DNA from: G963674835 sp963674835
GTDB lineage: Bacteria > Planctomycetota > Planctomycetia > Pirellulales > Thermoguttaceae
Direction: 5' to 3'
DNA length: 64,000 nt
Assembly: GCA_963674835.2 (NCBI GenBank)
Contig: CAXXKC010000003.1
Coordinates: 620,001-684,000, forward strand
Shown: positions 54,055 through 62,588 of the stretch, in pieces
Layout: every line of letters begins with the position of its first letter
Numbering within the stretch: the stretch's first letter is position 1
Notes under the pieces: model-generated
What the model was told of the DNA's origin: nothing
The model's database searches: none
The model's input: the letters and a program-made list of their open reading frames with translations, nothing else
Translations under genes and position numbers: made by a program

Positions 54055-54666
54055 ATGGCACTTCTGATCGACGGCTACAACGTGCTCTACGCGGTCGGCA
54101 TCCTCGGCCACGGCGTCGGGCCGGGCACGTTGGAACGGGCTCGCGGCGCCTTGTTGAACTTCCTCGCCGAAGCACTCCCGCCGCGCGACATTTCCCGCAC
54201 CACGGTCGTCTTCGATGCCGCCCACGCCCCGCCCGATCTCCCACACCAATACCAACACCGTGGGCTCAACGTGCGGTTCGCCGTCGGATACGAAACGGCC
54301 GACGAGCTCTTGGCCGAACTAATCCACACCGAATCGGCGCCTCGTCGCCTTACCGTTGTCTCCAGCGATCACGCCGTCCAACAGGCGGCCCGACGCCGTC
54401 GCGCCAAAGCGATCGACGCCGAAACTTGGTGGGACCAGACCGAACAGCGCCGCCGCCGTCGCGTCCGCTCGCCGAGGCCGCCCGCGAAGACCCCGCAGCC
54501 CCTCTCGGAAGACGAGGTTGCCTTCTGGCTCAACGAGTTCAGCGGCACATCCCGCACCCAACAGCCCAAAGCAGAGCAGGGCAGGGCAGAGGAGCCGCCC
54601 GCGAAACCAGCCGACCTGGACAATCCGTTCCCACCCGGCTACGGAGAAGATCTTCTCGAGGAGTAG
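54055..54666 (+). CDS. NYN-domain (YacP/Rae1-like) ribonuclease
   Basis: 203 residues. The N-terminal PIN/NYN fold begins MALLIDGYNVLYAVG with the catalytic-type Asp, continues with TTVVFDAAHAPPD and ETADELLAELI, and ends with VVSSDHAVQQAARRRRA, giving the conserved acidic set. The C-terminal 70 residues are Arg-rich then Pro/Glu-rich and likely disordered. YacP-type proteins cleave RNA on the ribosome in Bacillus. A tiny open frame follows after 6 bases. Confidence 0.8.
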   Translation: MALLIDGYNVLYAVGILGHGVGPGTLERARGALLNFLAEALPPRDISRTTVVFDAAHAPPDLPHQYQHRGLNVRFAVGYETADELLAELIHTESAPRRLTVVSSDHAVQQAARRRRAKAIDAETWWDQTEQRRRRRVRSPRPPAKTPQPLSEDEVAFWLNEFSGTSRTQQPKAEQGRAEEPPAKPADLDNPFPPGYGEDLLEE

Positions 54667-54672
54667 CGCACC

Positions 54673-54792
54673 GTGGAGAAACTACTGATCACCTACCACG
54701 ACCTCCTCGCCGAATCAGGCTACTTCGACGCCCCCTTCCAAACCGCCCCCGAAGAAGCCCCAAGCCCCACCGAACCCTACTCCACCCCATAG
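54673..54792 (+). CDS. Possible 39-residue small protein
   Basis: A GTG start (54673) six bases after the NYN stop opens a frame beginning MEKLLITYHDLLAESGYFD, with an acidic, Pro-rich tail ending at TAG 54790. The amphipathic start and C-rich third positions match real genes here. There is no strong ribosome site, so translation would be by coupling. Confidence 0.35.
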   Translation: MEKLLITYHDLLAESGYFDAPFQTAPEEAPSPTEPYSTP

Positions 54793-54802
54793 CACCCCGC
54801 AG

Positions 54803-54820
54803 GTTATGCTTCAGCATAAC
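54803..54820. repeat. GTTATGCT-AGCATAAC palindrome
   Basis: Perfect 8-base arms around TC. A diverged relative (GGCTATGCTCCGCCGTAACA) lies at about 60340, after the ceramidase-like gene. It is probably a small intergenic repeat or terminator-type hairpin. Confidence 0.5.
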
Positions 54821-54930
54821 ACCTCCCCAACCCCGCCCGCCGCAACTCACACATCAATACAACGCCCTCCCTTGAGCGGCCCCATACAATGCCTATGTCC
54901 CAGCATTGAGTCCGGCCCAGGAGGTGCAAA

Positions 54931-55536
54931 ATGGCGAAGGTGCTCGTCCTCTACTACAGCATGTACGGCCACGTCGAAACCCTGGCCGAAGCCGAAGCCG
55001 AAGGCGTGCAGTCGGTCGAGGGAACCGAGGTCCTCATCAAGCGCGTGCCGGAACTGGTACCCGAAGACGTCCTCCGCAGAGCTGGCGCCAAGCTCGACCA
55101 GCCCGCGTCGATCGCCACGGTCGACGAACTGTCCGACTACGACGCCATCCTCTTCGGCACTCCCACCCGCTTCGGCAACATGTGCTCTCAGATGCGCAAC
55201 TTCCTCGACCAGACCGGTCGTCTGTGGCTCGCCGGTGGCCTGATCGGCAAAGTCGGCAGCGTCTTCACGTCCACCGCCTCACAACACGGCGGCCAGGAAA
55301 CGACGATCACCTCGTTCCACACCACGCTTCTCCACCACGGCATGATCGTCGTCGGCGTTCCCTATTCCAGCCGCGAGTTGGTCAACATGGACGAGATCAC
55401 CGGCGGATCACCCTACGGCGCCACAACGCTCGCCGGCGCCGACGGCAGCCGCCGACCCAGCCAAAACGAGCTGACCATCGCCCGCTTTCAAGGCGCACAC
55501 GTAGCCAAGATCGCCAAGAGACTCGCGACCGGATGA
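54931..55536 (+). CDS. wrbA: NAD(P)H:quinone oxidoreductase, WrbA type
   Basis: 201 residues of the flavodoxin-like WrbA family. LVLYYSMYGHVETLAEA binds FMN phosphate, FGTPTRFGNMCSQMRNFLDQTG is the WrbA hallmark, and FTSTASQHGGQETTITSFHTTLLHHGM is followed by GGSPYGATTLAG. It reduces quinones by two electrons. AGGAGGT precedes the ATG at ideal spacing. It converges with the sulfatase gene. Confidence 0.93.
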   Translation: MAKVLVLYYSMYGHVETLAEAEAEGVQSVEGTEVLIKRVPELVPEDVLRRAGAKLDQPASIATVDELSDYDAILFGTPTRFGNMCSQMRNFLDQTGRLWLAGGLIGKVGSVFTSTASQHGGQETTITSFHTTLLHHGMIVVGVPYSSRELVNMDEITGGSPYGATTLAGADGSRRPSQNELTIARFQGAHVAKIAKRLATG

Positions 55537-55589
55537 AGCCGGCTCGCTCCTGCCGTGCGACGGCCCGGGGCAGCCGCGCGATCGACGGT

Positions 55590-57164
55590 CTAGCGCGTCT
55601 CGCCCTGGCGTCGCCACTGCTCAAAGATCTTGGCCATCACCTCGACGCGGCCCGCGTCCTGCGAGGCCAGGTTGTTCAACTCCGTTCGGTCGCTCGTCAT
55701 GTCGTAGAGTTCCCACGGTCCGCCCTTGGCTGCCACGAGCTTCCACGAGCCGACGCGCACCGCCCGCGATCCGGAGGTCGACCAGCAGACCGACTCGTGC
55801 CCCTCGCGCTGCTGGCCGCGGAGAACCGGCAGCAGGCTCTTGCCCGCTAAGGGAAGTACCGTCCGGCCGTTGAACTGCGCCGGATACTGCACGCCGGCCA
55901 CGTCCAGGCACGTCGCCATGATGTCGGCGATGTGGGTCAGCTCGGTGCTGATCGCGCCCGACTGCTTGATCACCCCGGGCCACTTGGCGATCAAGGGTGT
56001 GGCAATGCCGCCTTCGAAGTTCGTGTTCTTGTGCTCCCGAAATGGCGTGTTGGCCACGTTCGCCCACGGAGGACCGCCCGTGACGAACGTGTCGGCACCG
56101 CCCGGCTCGATGTCGGGCGTGTTGCCGACCCTGGTCGGCGTGCCGTCGGCGCGCCACGTTTGGCCCGGCTTGTCCAGCGGCCCGCGCACCGCCTGGTCCG
56201 ACGCGCCGTTGTCGGAAAGGAACAGGATGAGCGTGTTGCGGTCCGCGCCGCTGCGCTCCAGCGCGTCCACCACGCGGCCGACGTTTTGGTCCAAGCAGTC
56301 GATCTGCGCCGCATAGACGGCCATACGTTCCGCTTCCCAATCCTTGTGCGCCGCATCGTCCCACGGCGGCACGCGAGGATCGCGCGGCGACAGGCGACAC
56401 TTGTCGCCGATCAGCCCCAACTCGACCAGCCGCCGATAACGCTGCTCCCTCGCTGCGTCCCAACCCAGATCGCGGTAGAGGTGGCGATACTTCGCAATGT
56501 CTGCCGGTTTCGCGTGCAAGGGCCAGTGCGGCGCGTAGTGCGCGATATAGAGGAAGAAAGGCCGGTCTTGCTTCGCCGCCTGCGCGACGAACTCCACGGC
56601 GAAATCGGTGATCAGGTCGGTCTTGTAAGTGCCTTCCGGCGGCAGGATGAACGGTCGGCCGTTGCGGTAGAACGACGTATTGCGCACGGCCTTGAAGTAG
56701 TTGCCCGGTCCTGTGTGGCCCGTGCTGCCCAGAAACCGCTCGACGTACCGGCCGATCATCTCAGGTTCGTGCCAGTTCTCGGCGGTGACCATGTCGAGCC
56801 GTCCCACTGCGCACGTGGCGTAGCCGGCTCGCCGCAGCAACTCGAACGCTGTCACGCAGCGATGGTTCAACAACCCGGTCCAACCGAAAATCCCCACCTC
56901 GTGCGGATACAGTCCCGTCATGAGCGCCGCTCGCGACGGGCCGCACAAGGCACAGTTGTAGCACTGCGAGAATCGCAGGCCCGCCGACGCCAGGCGATCA
57001 AGGTTCGGCGTGTGGATCTCGCCGCCGTAACAGCCCAGATCGGAAAACCCCATGTCATCGGCAAGAATGAGAACGATGTTCGGCTTCCGCGGCGACTGCG
57101 CCGGGGCCTGACCGGCGCTGGACGCACAGAGCACTAGCGACGCGAGAACGACCAACCATCGCAT
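55590..57164 (-). CDS. Secreted sulfatase
   Basis: 524 residues from the ATG at 57164, with a signal peptide (WLVVLASLVLCASSAGQAPA). PNIVLILADDMGFSDLGCYGG supplies two metal Asp residues. The formylglycine site is CGPSRAALMTG (CxPSR type, Cys about residue 74). LFLSDNGASDQ gives the later metal pair and NTNFEGGIATPLIAKWPG follows. It hydrolyses sulfate esters, probably of sulfated polysaccharides, in the periplasm. No maturase is in the window. The open frame upstream to 57632 is not real and overlaps the inserted IS. Confidence 0.92.
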   Translation of the reverse strand: MRWLVVLASLVLCASSAGQAPAQSPRKPNIVLILADDMGFSDLGCYGGEIHTPNLDRLASAGLRFSQCYNCALCGPSRAALMTGLYPHEVGIFGWTGLLNHRCVTAFELLRRAGYATCAVGRLDMVTAENWHEPEMIGRYVERFLGSTGHTGPGNYFKAVRNTSFYRNGRPFILPPEGTYKTDLITDFAVEFVAQAAKQDRPFFLYIAHYAPHWPLHAKPADIAKYRHLYRDLGWDAAREQRYRRLVELGLIGDKCRLSPRDPRVPPWDDAAHKDWEAERMAVYAAQIDCLDQNVGRVVDALERSGADRNTLILFLSDNGASDQAVRGPLDKPGQTWRADGTPTRVGNTPDIEPGGADTFVTGGPPWANVANTPFREHKNTNFEGGIATPLIAKWPGVIKQSGAISTELTHIADIMATCLDVAGVQYPAQFNGRTVLPLAGKSLLPVLRGQQREGHESVCWSTSGSRAVRVGSWKLVAAKGGPWELYDMTSDRTELNNLASQDAGRVEVMAKIFEQWRRQGETR

Positions 57165-57268
57165 GGCTTGGCATCTCCATGGGCTGGCGTTTGGGGGCAG
57201 GGCAGACACTCGCATCATGCTAAGGTGCCCCGCGGCGCGTGTCAACCAACCACGAGCGCTCGCCGCGT

Positions 57269-57276
57269 CTTGGCAC
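57269..57276. repeat. Target-site duplication, left copy
   Basis: CTTGGCAC directly outside the left end of the insertion sequence; identical to 58836-58843. Confidence 0.85.
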
Positions 57277-57371
57277 GTGCGTGACAATTTCCACTGGCGC
57301 GATCTGCGGGGTTTGGGTAGACTGCTTGCGTATGGGATTGCGACCACGTTCACGCACGCAAGGAGCACGAG

Positions 57372-57635
57372 ATGGAAACGCCGCGAGTCTCGCCGCAGGA
57401 GTTCGCCGATTCGATGAAGCAGGAGATGGAGCAATACCTCAAGGAGGTCATGGACGCGGTCAACGGCGCCGCGGATGGCGAGTGGATCGCCGGCAGCGAG
57501 GAACAGGTGCGAGATCTCTCGGCAGAGATGCGTCGCCGCGTGTTTGAGGCGGCGGTGCAGAAGCGGGTCGATGCGGCGGAAGCCGCTTTTCCCCCCTCCG
57601 CACGATCCGACGACGGGCAGACGACTGGCCAATAA
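57372..57635 (+). CDS. IS transposase, N-terminal frame (orfA)
   Basis: 87 codons starting at an ATG with AGGAG 6 bases upstream. It encodes a helical N-terminal domain (EEQVRDLSAEMRRRVFEAAV) that is the natural beginning of the transposase continued in the +1 frame. The frames overlap at a T4C6 run (57587-57596). The product alone lacks catalytic residues. Confidence 0.7.
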   Translation: METPRVSPQEFADSMKQEMEQYLKEVMDAVNGAADGEWIAGSEEQVRDLSAEMRRRVFEAAVQKRVDAAEAAFPPSARSDDGQTTGQ

Positions 57636-58809
57636 AGGCCGGCAGTCTCACCGAGTTCTCACCGTCAATGGCGAGGTCAAGATCGTGCGCCGGTGGTGGT
57701 ACGGGCCACAGATTGGCAGTCTCGCGCCGGTGGATGAGGTTCTCGATCGCGGCAGGACAACGATCACGCCCGGCGTCGTCGAGATGGCTTGTCGCGTGAA
57801 CTTGTCGGCAATGAGCTTCGTGAGGGCATCCGCGGCTCTGCAGCGCACGGCTCAAGTCCGGCTCAGTGGCGAACGGTTGCGTCAAGTGGTGGAAGCGGCC
57901 GGGCGTCGTGTGTTGAAAGCCCAGCAAGACGATACCATCGCCGTGACGTGGCACGCGGAAGATTGCACCGTAGCGGAGGAGGGGGAAACCATCGGGAAAA
58001 CCCGTGTTTACACGGGCTGCGACGGCGTGATGGTGCCGATCGTCACCGACGCCGAGAAGATCAAACGCCGCGATAAAGTCAAAGCCAAGCGTCGTCGCAG
58101 CGGCAAGAAGTGCAAGCCCTTGCCACCGCGCAGGCGCGGCTCGGACCTGCCTTGGAAGGAGTTCAAGATCGCGTTTTTTTATAGCGAGGGCGCCCAGCAT
58201 CAGCATGTGGCCTTCACGCATGGCAATCACATTGTGACCGGAAGGCTCCTGCGCCGTGAAGCGGACCGACTGCGATTTCAGAAGGCCGACCAGCGCGTGG
58301 GCTTGGTGGATGGGGCAACGTGGATTCGTGAGCAGATGCAGTTGCACTTTGGTGAATTGGATGGGTTGGGCTTGGACTTCTACCACCTAAGCGAGAACGT
58401 CCATCGCGCGCGGCGTAAGGTGTTTGGCGAGGAATCGCCCGAAGGCAGAACGTGGGCGGATGAACTGATGCACGTATTCAAGCACAAGGGCTATTCGGCG
58501 GCGTGGGAGAAGATCATCCAATGGCGTGCCCCCTTGAGAGGCAAAAGGAAACGCGAAGCTGCAGACCGGCTAATGAACTTTGTGTCGCTCCGCAAGGACA
58601 TGATCCGCTATCCAGCATTTCGCCAGCGTGGCTGGCAGATCGGCAGTGGCCCGACCGAATCCCAGTGCAAACTGTGCACGAAACGGCTCAAAGGCTACGG
58701 CCGCCGCTGGGACCGGCCCAACGCCACAGCGGTCGCAGCCCTGGATACCCTGGACAGAAACGGCCAATGGCACCAAGTCTGGCCAAACGCCCGCCCCGCC
58801 CCGACTTAA
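57589..58809 (+). CDS. IS transposase, catalytic frame (orfB)
   Basis: About 406 codons in the +1 frame relative to orfA; the frame is open from 57475, but the part before the T4C6 run does not look coded. HDPTTGRRLANKGRQSHR leads into the conserved VLTVNGEVKIVRRWWYG. Probable DDE residues are Asp in CDGVMVPI, Asp in LGLDFYHLSENVH and Glu in SGPTESQCK. A +1 slip at TTT-CCC-CCC would join orfA to orfB; a one-base mutation in the homopolymer is the alternative. Intact ends and target duplication argue the element is young. Confidence 0.75.
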   Translation, partial: FPPPHDPTTGRRLANKGRQSHRVLTVNGEVKIVRRWWYGPQIGSLAPVDEVLDRGRTTITPGVVEMACRVNLSAMSFVRASAALQRTAQVRLSGERLRQVVEAAGRRVLKAQQDDTIAVTWHAEDCTVAEEGETIGKTRVYTGCDGVMVPIVTDAEKIKRRDKVKAKRRRSGKKCKPLPPRRRGSDLPWKEFKIAFFYSEGAQHQHVAFTHGNHIVTGRLLRREADRLRFQKADQRVGLVDGATWIREQMQLHFGELDGLGLDFYHLSENVHRARRKVFGEESPEGRTWADELMHVFKHKGYSAAWEKIIQWRAPLRGKRKREAADRLMNFVSLRKDMIRYPAFRQRGWQIGSGPTESQCKLCTKRLKGYGRRWDRPNATAVAALDTLDRNGQWHQVWPNARPAPT

Positions 58810-58835
58810 GCCCGCCAAGAACGCTGGTCACGCAC

Positions 58836-58843
58836 CTTGGCAC
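58836..58843. repeat. Target-site duplication, right copy
   Basis: CTTGGCAC directly outside the right end of the insertion sequence, 80 bases before the ceramidase-like start codon. Confidence 0.85.
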
Positions 58844-58923
58844 CGTTCCGCGTGCGTCGCGCCGTCGGGCCGAGTACAATGGTCGACGGAACATCAATCC
58901 CCGTTCGCCCGAGGAGACGACGC

Positions 58924-60318
58924 ATGCCACGCCCGACAAGGCCCTTTGCATTCACGTTGGCAACCTTCGCGCTCACTCTGCTCACCGTCGCCACACTCGG
59001 CCATCGAGCATTTCCAGCGGAATCCGCCGAGCTGCGCGTGGCCGTCTTCTGCGTCGACGCAACGCCGCCGCTGGGCAGCCCCGTAGCCTACGCGCCAGCC
59101 CGTTCCATCCAGGACCCGCTCAGCTCGCGGGGAATCGTCCTCCTGGGTACAGGCAAGCCCATCGTCCTCTGCGTGGTCGATTGGATCGGCATCGGTAACG
59201 GTGGGCACGACGTCTGGTGCGAAAAACTCGCCGAGGCGGCCGGCACCACCGCCGATCGAGTTGCCGTGCACACCGTGCATCAGCACGACGGCGTCCGTTG
59301 CGATTTCAGCGCCGAGAACCTCCTTGCCGATCACGGGCTGGGCGGTCGGCGATTCGACAACGCCTTCGCCGAGAAGACCATCGAAAAGACCGCCGAAGCG
59401 ATCCGCGTCGCCATCCCCAAAGCCCAACCCGTCACGTACCTAGGCGTCGGCCAAGCGCGCGTCGAGAAGGTCGCCTCCAACCGCCGCATCCTCGGACCCG
59501 ACGGCAAGGTCAAGCTCGGTCGCATGAGTTCCTGCCGAAATCCCGAGGCCATCGCCGCTCCCGAAGGCGTCATCGACCCAATCCTCAAGCTGCTCAGCCT
59601 CTGGAACGGTGACCGCCCCATCGTCTGCCTCAGCTACTACGCCACGCATCCGCAAAGCTACTACGGCAAGGGCGACGTCACTGCCGAGTTCATCGGCCTC
59701 GCCCGGGCTCAGCGCGAGAAGGAGCTAGATGGCCTGCTCGACGTCCACTTCGACGGTGCCGGTGGCAACGTGGCCGCGGGAAAATACAACGACGGCTCTC
59801 CCAAGATGCGCCCCATCCTCGCCGAGCGCATGGCCACTGCTCTGCGAAAGGCCTGGAACGACACCAAGAAGACGCCGCTTAGCGTGTCCGATGTGCAGTG
59901 GCGCGAGTGCCAGGTCAAGCTGCCGCCTGCCGAACACCTGCACGCCGACACCTTGCGAAAAACGCTCGCCGACCCGAAAGCCGAAGACAAACAACGCCTC
60001 GGTGCCGCGGTCGATTTGGCGTTCCTCGAACACCTCAAGAAGTCGCCCACCACCGAACTGTCCTGCCTGCGGCTGAAGAACGTCTACATCCTGCACATGC
60101 CAGGCGAGTTGTTCGTCGAGTATCAACTAGCCGCCCAGAAGATGAAGCCCGACGCCGTCGTCTGCATGGCCGCCTACGGCGACTACGGGCCAAGCTACAT
60201 CGGCACCGAAATCGCCTACTCCCAAGGCGGCTACGAAACCAGCCCGAACGCGTCCAACGTGTCCCCCGCCGTCGAACGCGTTCTCATCGACGCCATCCGC
60301 AAACTACTCCAACCCTAA
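58924..60318 (+). CDS. Neutral/alkaline ceramidase-like secreted protein
   Basis: 464 residues with a signal peptide (FAFTLATFALTLLTVATL). GAGGAGA lies 7 bases upstream of the ATG. The pattern is that of the neutral ceramidase N-terminal family as annotated widely in planctomycetes: AVFCVDATPPLGSPVAY near the mature start, VHTVHQHDG with metal-type His residues, YATHPQSYYGKGDVTAEF, and a late MPGELFVEYQLAA, CMAAYGDYGPSYIG. Real lipid-amide hydrolysis is unproven, and other substrates are likely. The IS inserted just upstream may have disturbed its promoter. Confidence 0.8.
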   Translation: MPRPTRPFAFTLATFALTLLTVATLGHRAFPAESAELRVAVFCVDATPPLGSPVAYAPARSIQDPLSSRGIVLLGTGKPIVLCVVDWIGIGNGGHDVWCEKLAEAAGTTADRVAVHTVHQHDGVRCDFSAENLLADHGLGGRRFDNAFAEKTIEKTAEAIRVAIPKAQPVTYLGVGQARVEKVASNRRILGPDGKVKLGRMSSCRNPEAIAAPEGVIDPILKLLSLWNGDRPIVCLSYYATHPQSYYGKGDVTAEFIGLARAQREKELDGLLDVHFDGAGGNVAAGKYNDGSPKMRPILAERMATALRKAWNDTKKTPLSVSDVQWRECQVKLPPAEHLHADTLRKTLADPKAEDKQRLGAAVDLAFLEHLKKSPTTELSCLRLKNVYILHMPGELFVEYQLAAQKMKPDAVVCMAAYGDYGPSYIGTEIAYSQGGYETSPNASNVSPAVERVLIDAIRKLLQP

Positions 60319-60369
60319 GCCCACCTCGCGCGTCCCGTAGGCTATGCTCCGCCGTAACACTCCGATTTC

Positions 60370-60390
60370 CCCTCGCCGCAAGCGGGAGAG
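60370..60390. repeat. REP-like palindrome (CCTCGCCGC type)
   Basis: CCTC-g-CCGC-aa-GCGGg-a-GAGG, a one-base-shorter relative of the palindromes at 20852 and 52501, between the convergent ceramidase-like gene and purD. Confidence 0.55.
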
Positions 60391-60443
60391 GGCGGGTACC
60401 ATCTTCTCACGGCTCTCAACACACCCCCATACTCACACCTCCG

Positions 60444-61727
60444 CTACCCTTTAACCCCCATCGCCTTATCCGAAATGTCCTTCCGACACCACGCTCCGTC
60501 CCAGCGAATCTTCTTCACGGCCGTGTAGGCCTGGAGCTTGGCGTTCGGAATACTACTACCCAAGGCCGTCACGCCTAGGACGCGCCCGCCCGAGGTCACA
60601 ACCTGACCCTCGCGCAGCGTCGTCCCCGCATGAAACACTTTCACGTCGGGCACCTCGCCCGCTTCCGCGAGCCCGCGAATCGGATGGCCCTTCGTGTACG
60701 AGCCCGGGTAACCTTCGCTGGCCATCACCACGCAGACCGCCGGTCGCGGGTCCCACTCCAGCGACTCGATTTCGTCCAGCCGACCATCGGCCGCCGCTTC
60801 AAGCACGTCGACCAGGTCGGTCTTCAAACGCATCAACAGCGGCTGACATTCCGGGTCGCCAAACCGGGCGTTGTATTCCAGCACCTTCGGGCCCTGGTTG
60901 GTAATCATCAGCCCGGCGTAGAGCACGCCCCGGAACGGCCGCCGCATCCGCTTCATCGCGTGCACCGTAGGCACCAGCACGTGCTCTTCGATCCAGTGCA
61001 GCATCTCGTCATCGACCAACGGCGTCGGCGAATACGCTCCCATACCGCCGGTATTCGGCCCCGTATCGCCGTCGTGAGCCGGCTTATGGTCCTGCGCTGG
61101 CTGAAGGGTAACGATCGTGCGTCCGTCGGTGATCGCCAGCACGCTCGCCTCTTGGCCGTGTAAACGCTCTTCGATAATCACGCGGTTGCCCGCCGTTCCA
61201 AACACCTTCTCCATCGCAATCTGCTTAACCGCTTCCAACGCCTGCTCGCGATTGTCGCAAACGATCACCCCTTTGCCGGCGGCCAAACCGTCCGCCTTGA
61301 CCACGACGGGCACATCCTCGCGCTGTTCGAGAAAATGCACGGCCCTGGCCGGATCGCTGAACGTGTGGTACTCGGCCGACGGAACATCCGCGCTGCGCAG
61401 CAGGTTCTTGCAGAACACCTTGCTGGCTTCCAACTCGGCTGCATCCTTGTTCGGCCCGAAGATTCGGAGCTTCTCCGCCTCGAAGGCGTCGACGACGCCG
61501 GCAGCCAGGGGGGCCTCTGGGCCCACCACGGTCAACTCGACTTGGTTCTGCCTGGCAAACCCGATCAGCCCGGCAAAGTCACTCTCGGCAATGGCGATAT
61601 TCTCGGCGTCGACCGCCGTTCCCGCATTGCCCGGAGCCACGAAGACCCGTCGAACACGCGGACTTTGTGCAAGCTTCCAGGCCAACGCATGCTCGCGACC
61701 GCCGCCACCAATGATCAGCACGTTCAT
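60444..61727 (-). CDS. purD: Phosphoribosylamine-glycine ligase
   Basis: 427 residues of the ATP-grasp GARS family. LIIGGGGREHALAWKLAQS is the N-terminal nucleotide fold, then APGNAGT, VVGPEAPLAAGVVD, FGPNKDAAELEASKVF, VVKADGLAAGKGVIVC, QDHKPAHDGDTGPNTGGMGA and EYNARFGDPECQ complete the PurD set in order. It makes glycinamide ribonucleotide in purine synthesis. It is divergent from the bc-type operon. Confidence 0.96.
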   Translation of the reverse strand: MNVLIIGGGGREHALAWKLAQSPRVRRVFVAPGNAGTAVDAENIAIAESDFAGLIGFARQNQVELTVVGPEAPLAAGVVDAFEAEKLRIFGPNKDAAELEASKVFCKNLLRSADVPSAEYHTFSDPARAVHFLEQREDVPVVVKADGLAAGKGVIVCDNREQALEAVKQIAMEKVFGTAGNRVIIEERLHGQEASVLAITDGRTIVTLQPAQDHKPAHDGDTGPNTGGMGAYSPTPLVDDEMLHWIEEHVLVPTVHAMKRMRRPFRGVLYAGLMITNQGPKVLEYNARFGDPECQPLLMRLKTDLVDVLEAAADGRLDEIESLEWDPRPAVCVVMASEGYPGSYTKGHPIRGLAEAGEVPDVKVFHAGTTLREGQVVTSGGRVLGVTALGSSIPNAKLQAYTAVKKIRWDGAWCRKDISDKAMGVKG

Positions 61728-62064
61728 GTCGGTATTCTCTCACTCGACGCACTCGAATGGTAAACGGCCGATTCTACGAGGAACCGCATCCGCCGTGAAG
61801 TGCCCGGCCAAACACACACCTCCCAACAGCCACCACCACCCCTACACACCACGCATACAATCTGACGGCCAACCAATCCGCCATCCCGGTGGATTCCAAC
61901 ACGACCGCCACGAACCGCCAGCCACGACTCGCACCTGTCGCGCAGTTGACATGCGTCCGTTTTCTGGCCATAACGGACTTTCCAACGTAACCTCTTGCGT
62001 CACTTGATCTTCTCTCATGCTCCAGCGCATCCAGCCCAGCTCGCTCGCTCACACCGAGCCCCCG
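61728..62064. other. Divergent spacer between purD and the bc-type operon
   Basis: 337 bases without a convincing gene. It carries the strong candidate promoter at 61946-61974 for the Rieske gene. The only coding question is whether the Rieske gene starts at 62017 instead of 62065. Confidence 0.55.
61946..61974 (+). promoter_or_regulatory. Candidate promoter of the bc-type operon
   Basis: TTGACA (61946-61951), a 17-base spacer, CATAAC (61969-61974, 4/6). It is 43 or 91 bases upstream of the two possible Rieske starts. Confidence 0.5.
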
Positions 62065-62580
62065 ATGAACCCCGGACGTCGCAGTCTGTTGCGGGCCATG
62101 TTCGGCTCGTTCGTCGGCCTGGGCTTCGCCGCACTTGGAGTCACGGGTGGCCTGTGGGCGGCGGCAACGGCGCGGTTCCTCTCGCCCAACGTGGTCAACC
62201 AGCCGCCCGCCAAGTTCAAGGTCGGCCTTCCCAGCGACTATCCTCCTGGTCACGTCGAAACCAAGTTCAAAGAACCGTTCGGCGTCTGGATCGTCCACGG
62301 AACCTACCAGGGCAAAGCGCAAATCTTCGCCCTTTCGACCGTGTGCACACATCTCGGCTGCATGACCAACTGGCAGCAGGGCGAGCAGAAGTTTCGCTGC
62401 CCCTGTCACGGCAGCGGCTTCTCTCGAGACGGAATCAACATGGAAGGTCCGGCGCCGCGCGCGCTGGAACGTTACGCCATTGCCATTGCCGACAATGGCC
62501 AGATGGAAGTCGACAAAAGCAGAACCTTCCAGGAAGAGTTGGGCCAGTGGTTGGACCCGAACGGGTACATCCCCGGCTGA
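62065..62580 (+). CDS. Rieske iron-sulfur protein of a cytochrome bc-type complex
   Basis: About 171 residues from the ATG at 62065 (an in-frame ATG at 62017 adds 16). NPGRRSLLRAMFGSFVGLGF is a twin-Arg-like start leading into one membrane anchor (VGLGFAALGVTGGLWAAATA). The [2Fe-2S] motifs are CTHLGC and CPCHGSGF. The RSLLR sequence is not a strict Tat motif. It passes electrons from quinol to cytochrome c on the outer face of the inner membrane. Cytochrome b follows after 8 bases. Confidence 0.9.
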   Translation: MNPGRRSLLRAMFGSFVGLGFAALGVTGGLWAAATARFLSPNVVNQPPAKFKVGLPSDYPPGHVETKFKEPFGVWIVHGTYQGKAQIFALSTVCTHLGCMTNWQQGEQKFRCPCHGSGFSRDGINMEGPAPRALERYAIAIADNGQMEVDKSRTFQEELGQWLDPNGYIPG

Positions 62581-62588
62581 GCACGCGC

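Larger units (their letters stand above)
57277..58835 (+). mobile_element. Complete insertion sequence, ISKra4-like, 1559 bp
   Basis: The ends are GTGCGTGAC (57277-57285) and GTCACGCAC (58827-58835), perfect 9-base terminal inverted repeats with a further patch of matches (TGGCG) inside. The element is flanked by an exact 8-base duplication CTTGGCAC. It holds a transposase in two overlapping frames. It sits in the divergent spacer between the sulfatase and ceramidase-like genes, whose original spacing was about 190 bases. Codon use and composition are less C-rich than the neighbours. The family name rests on transposase style and duplication length, not a search. Confidence 0.85.
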
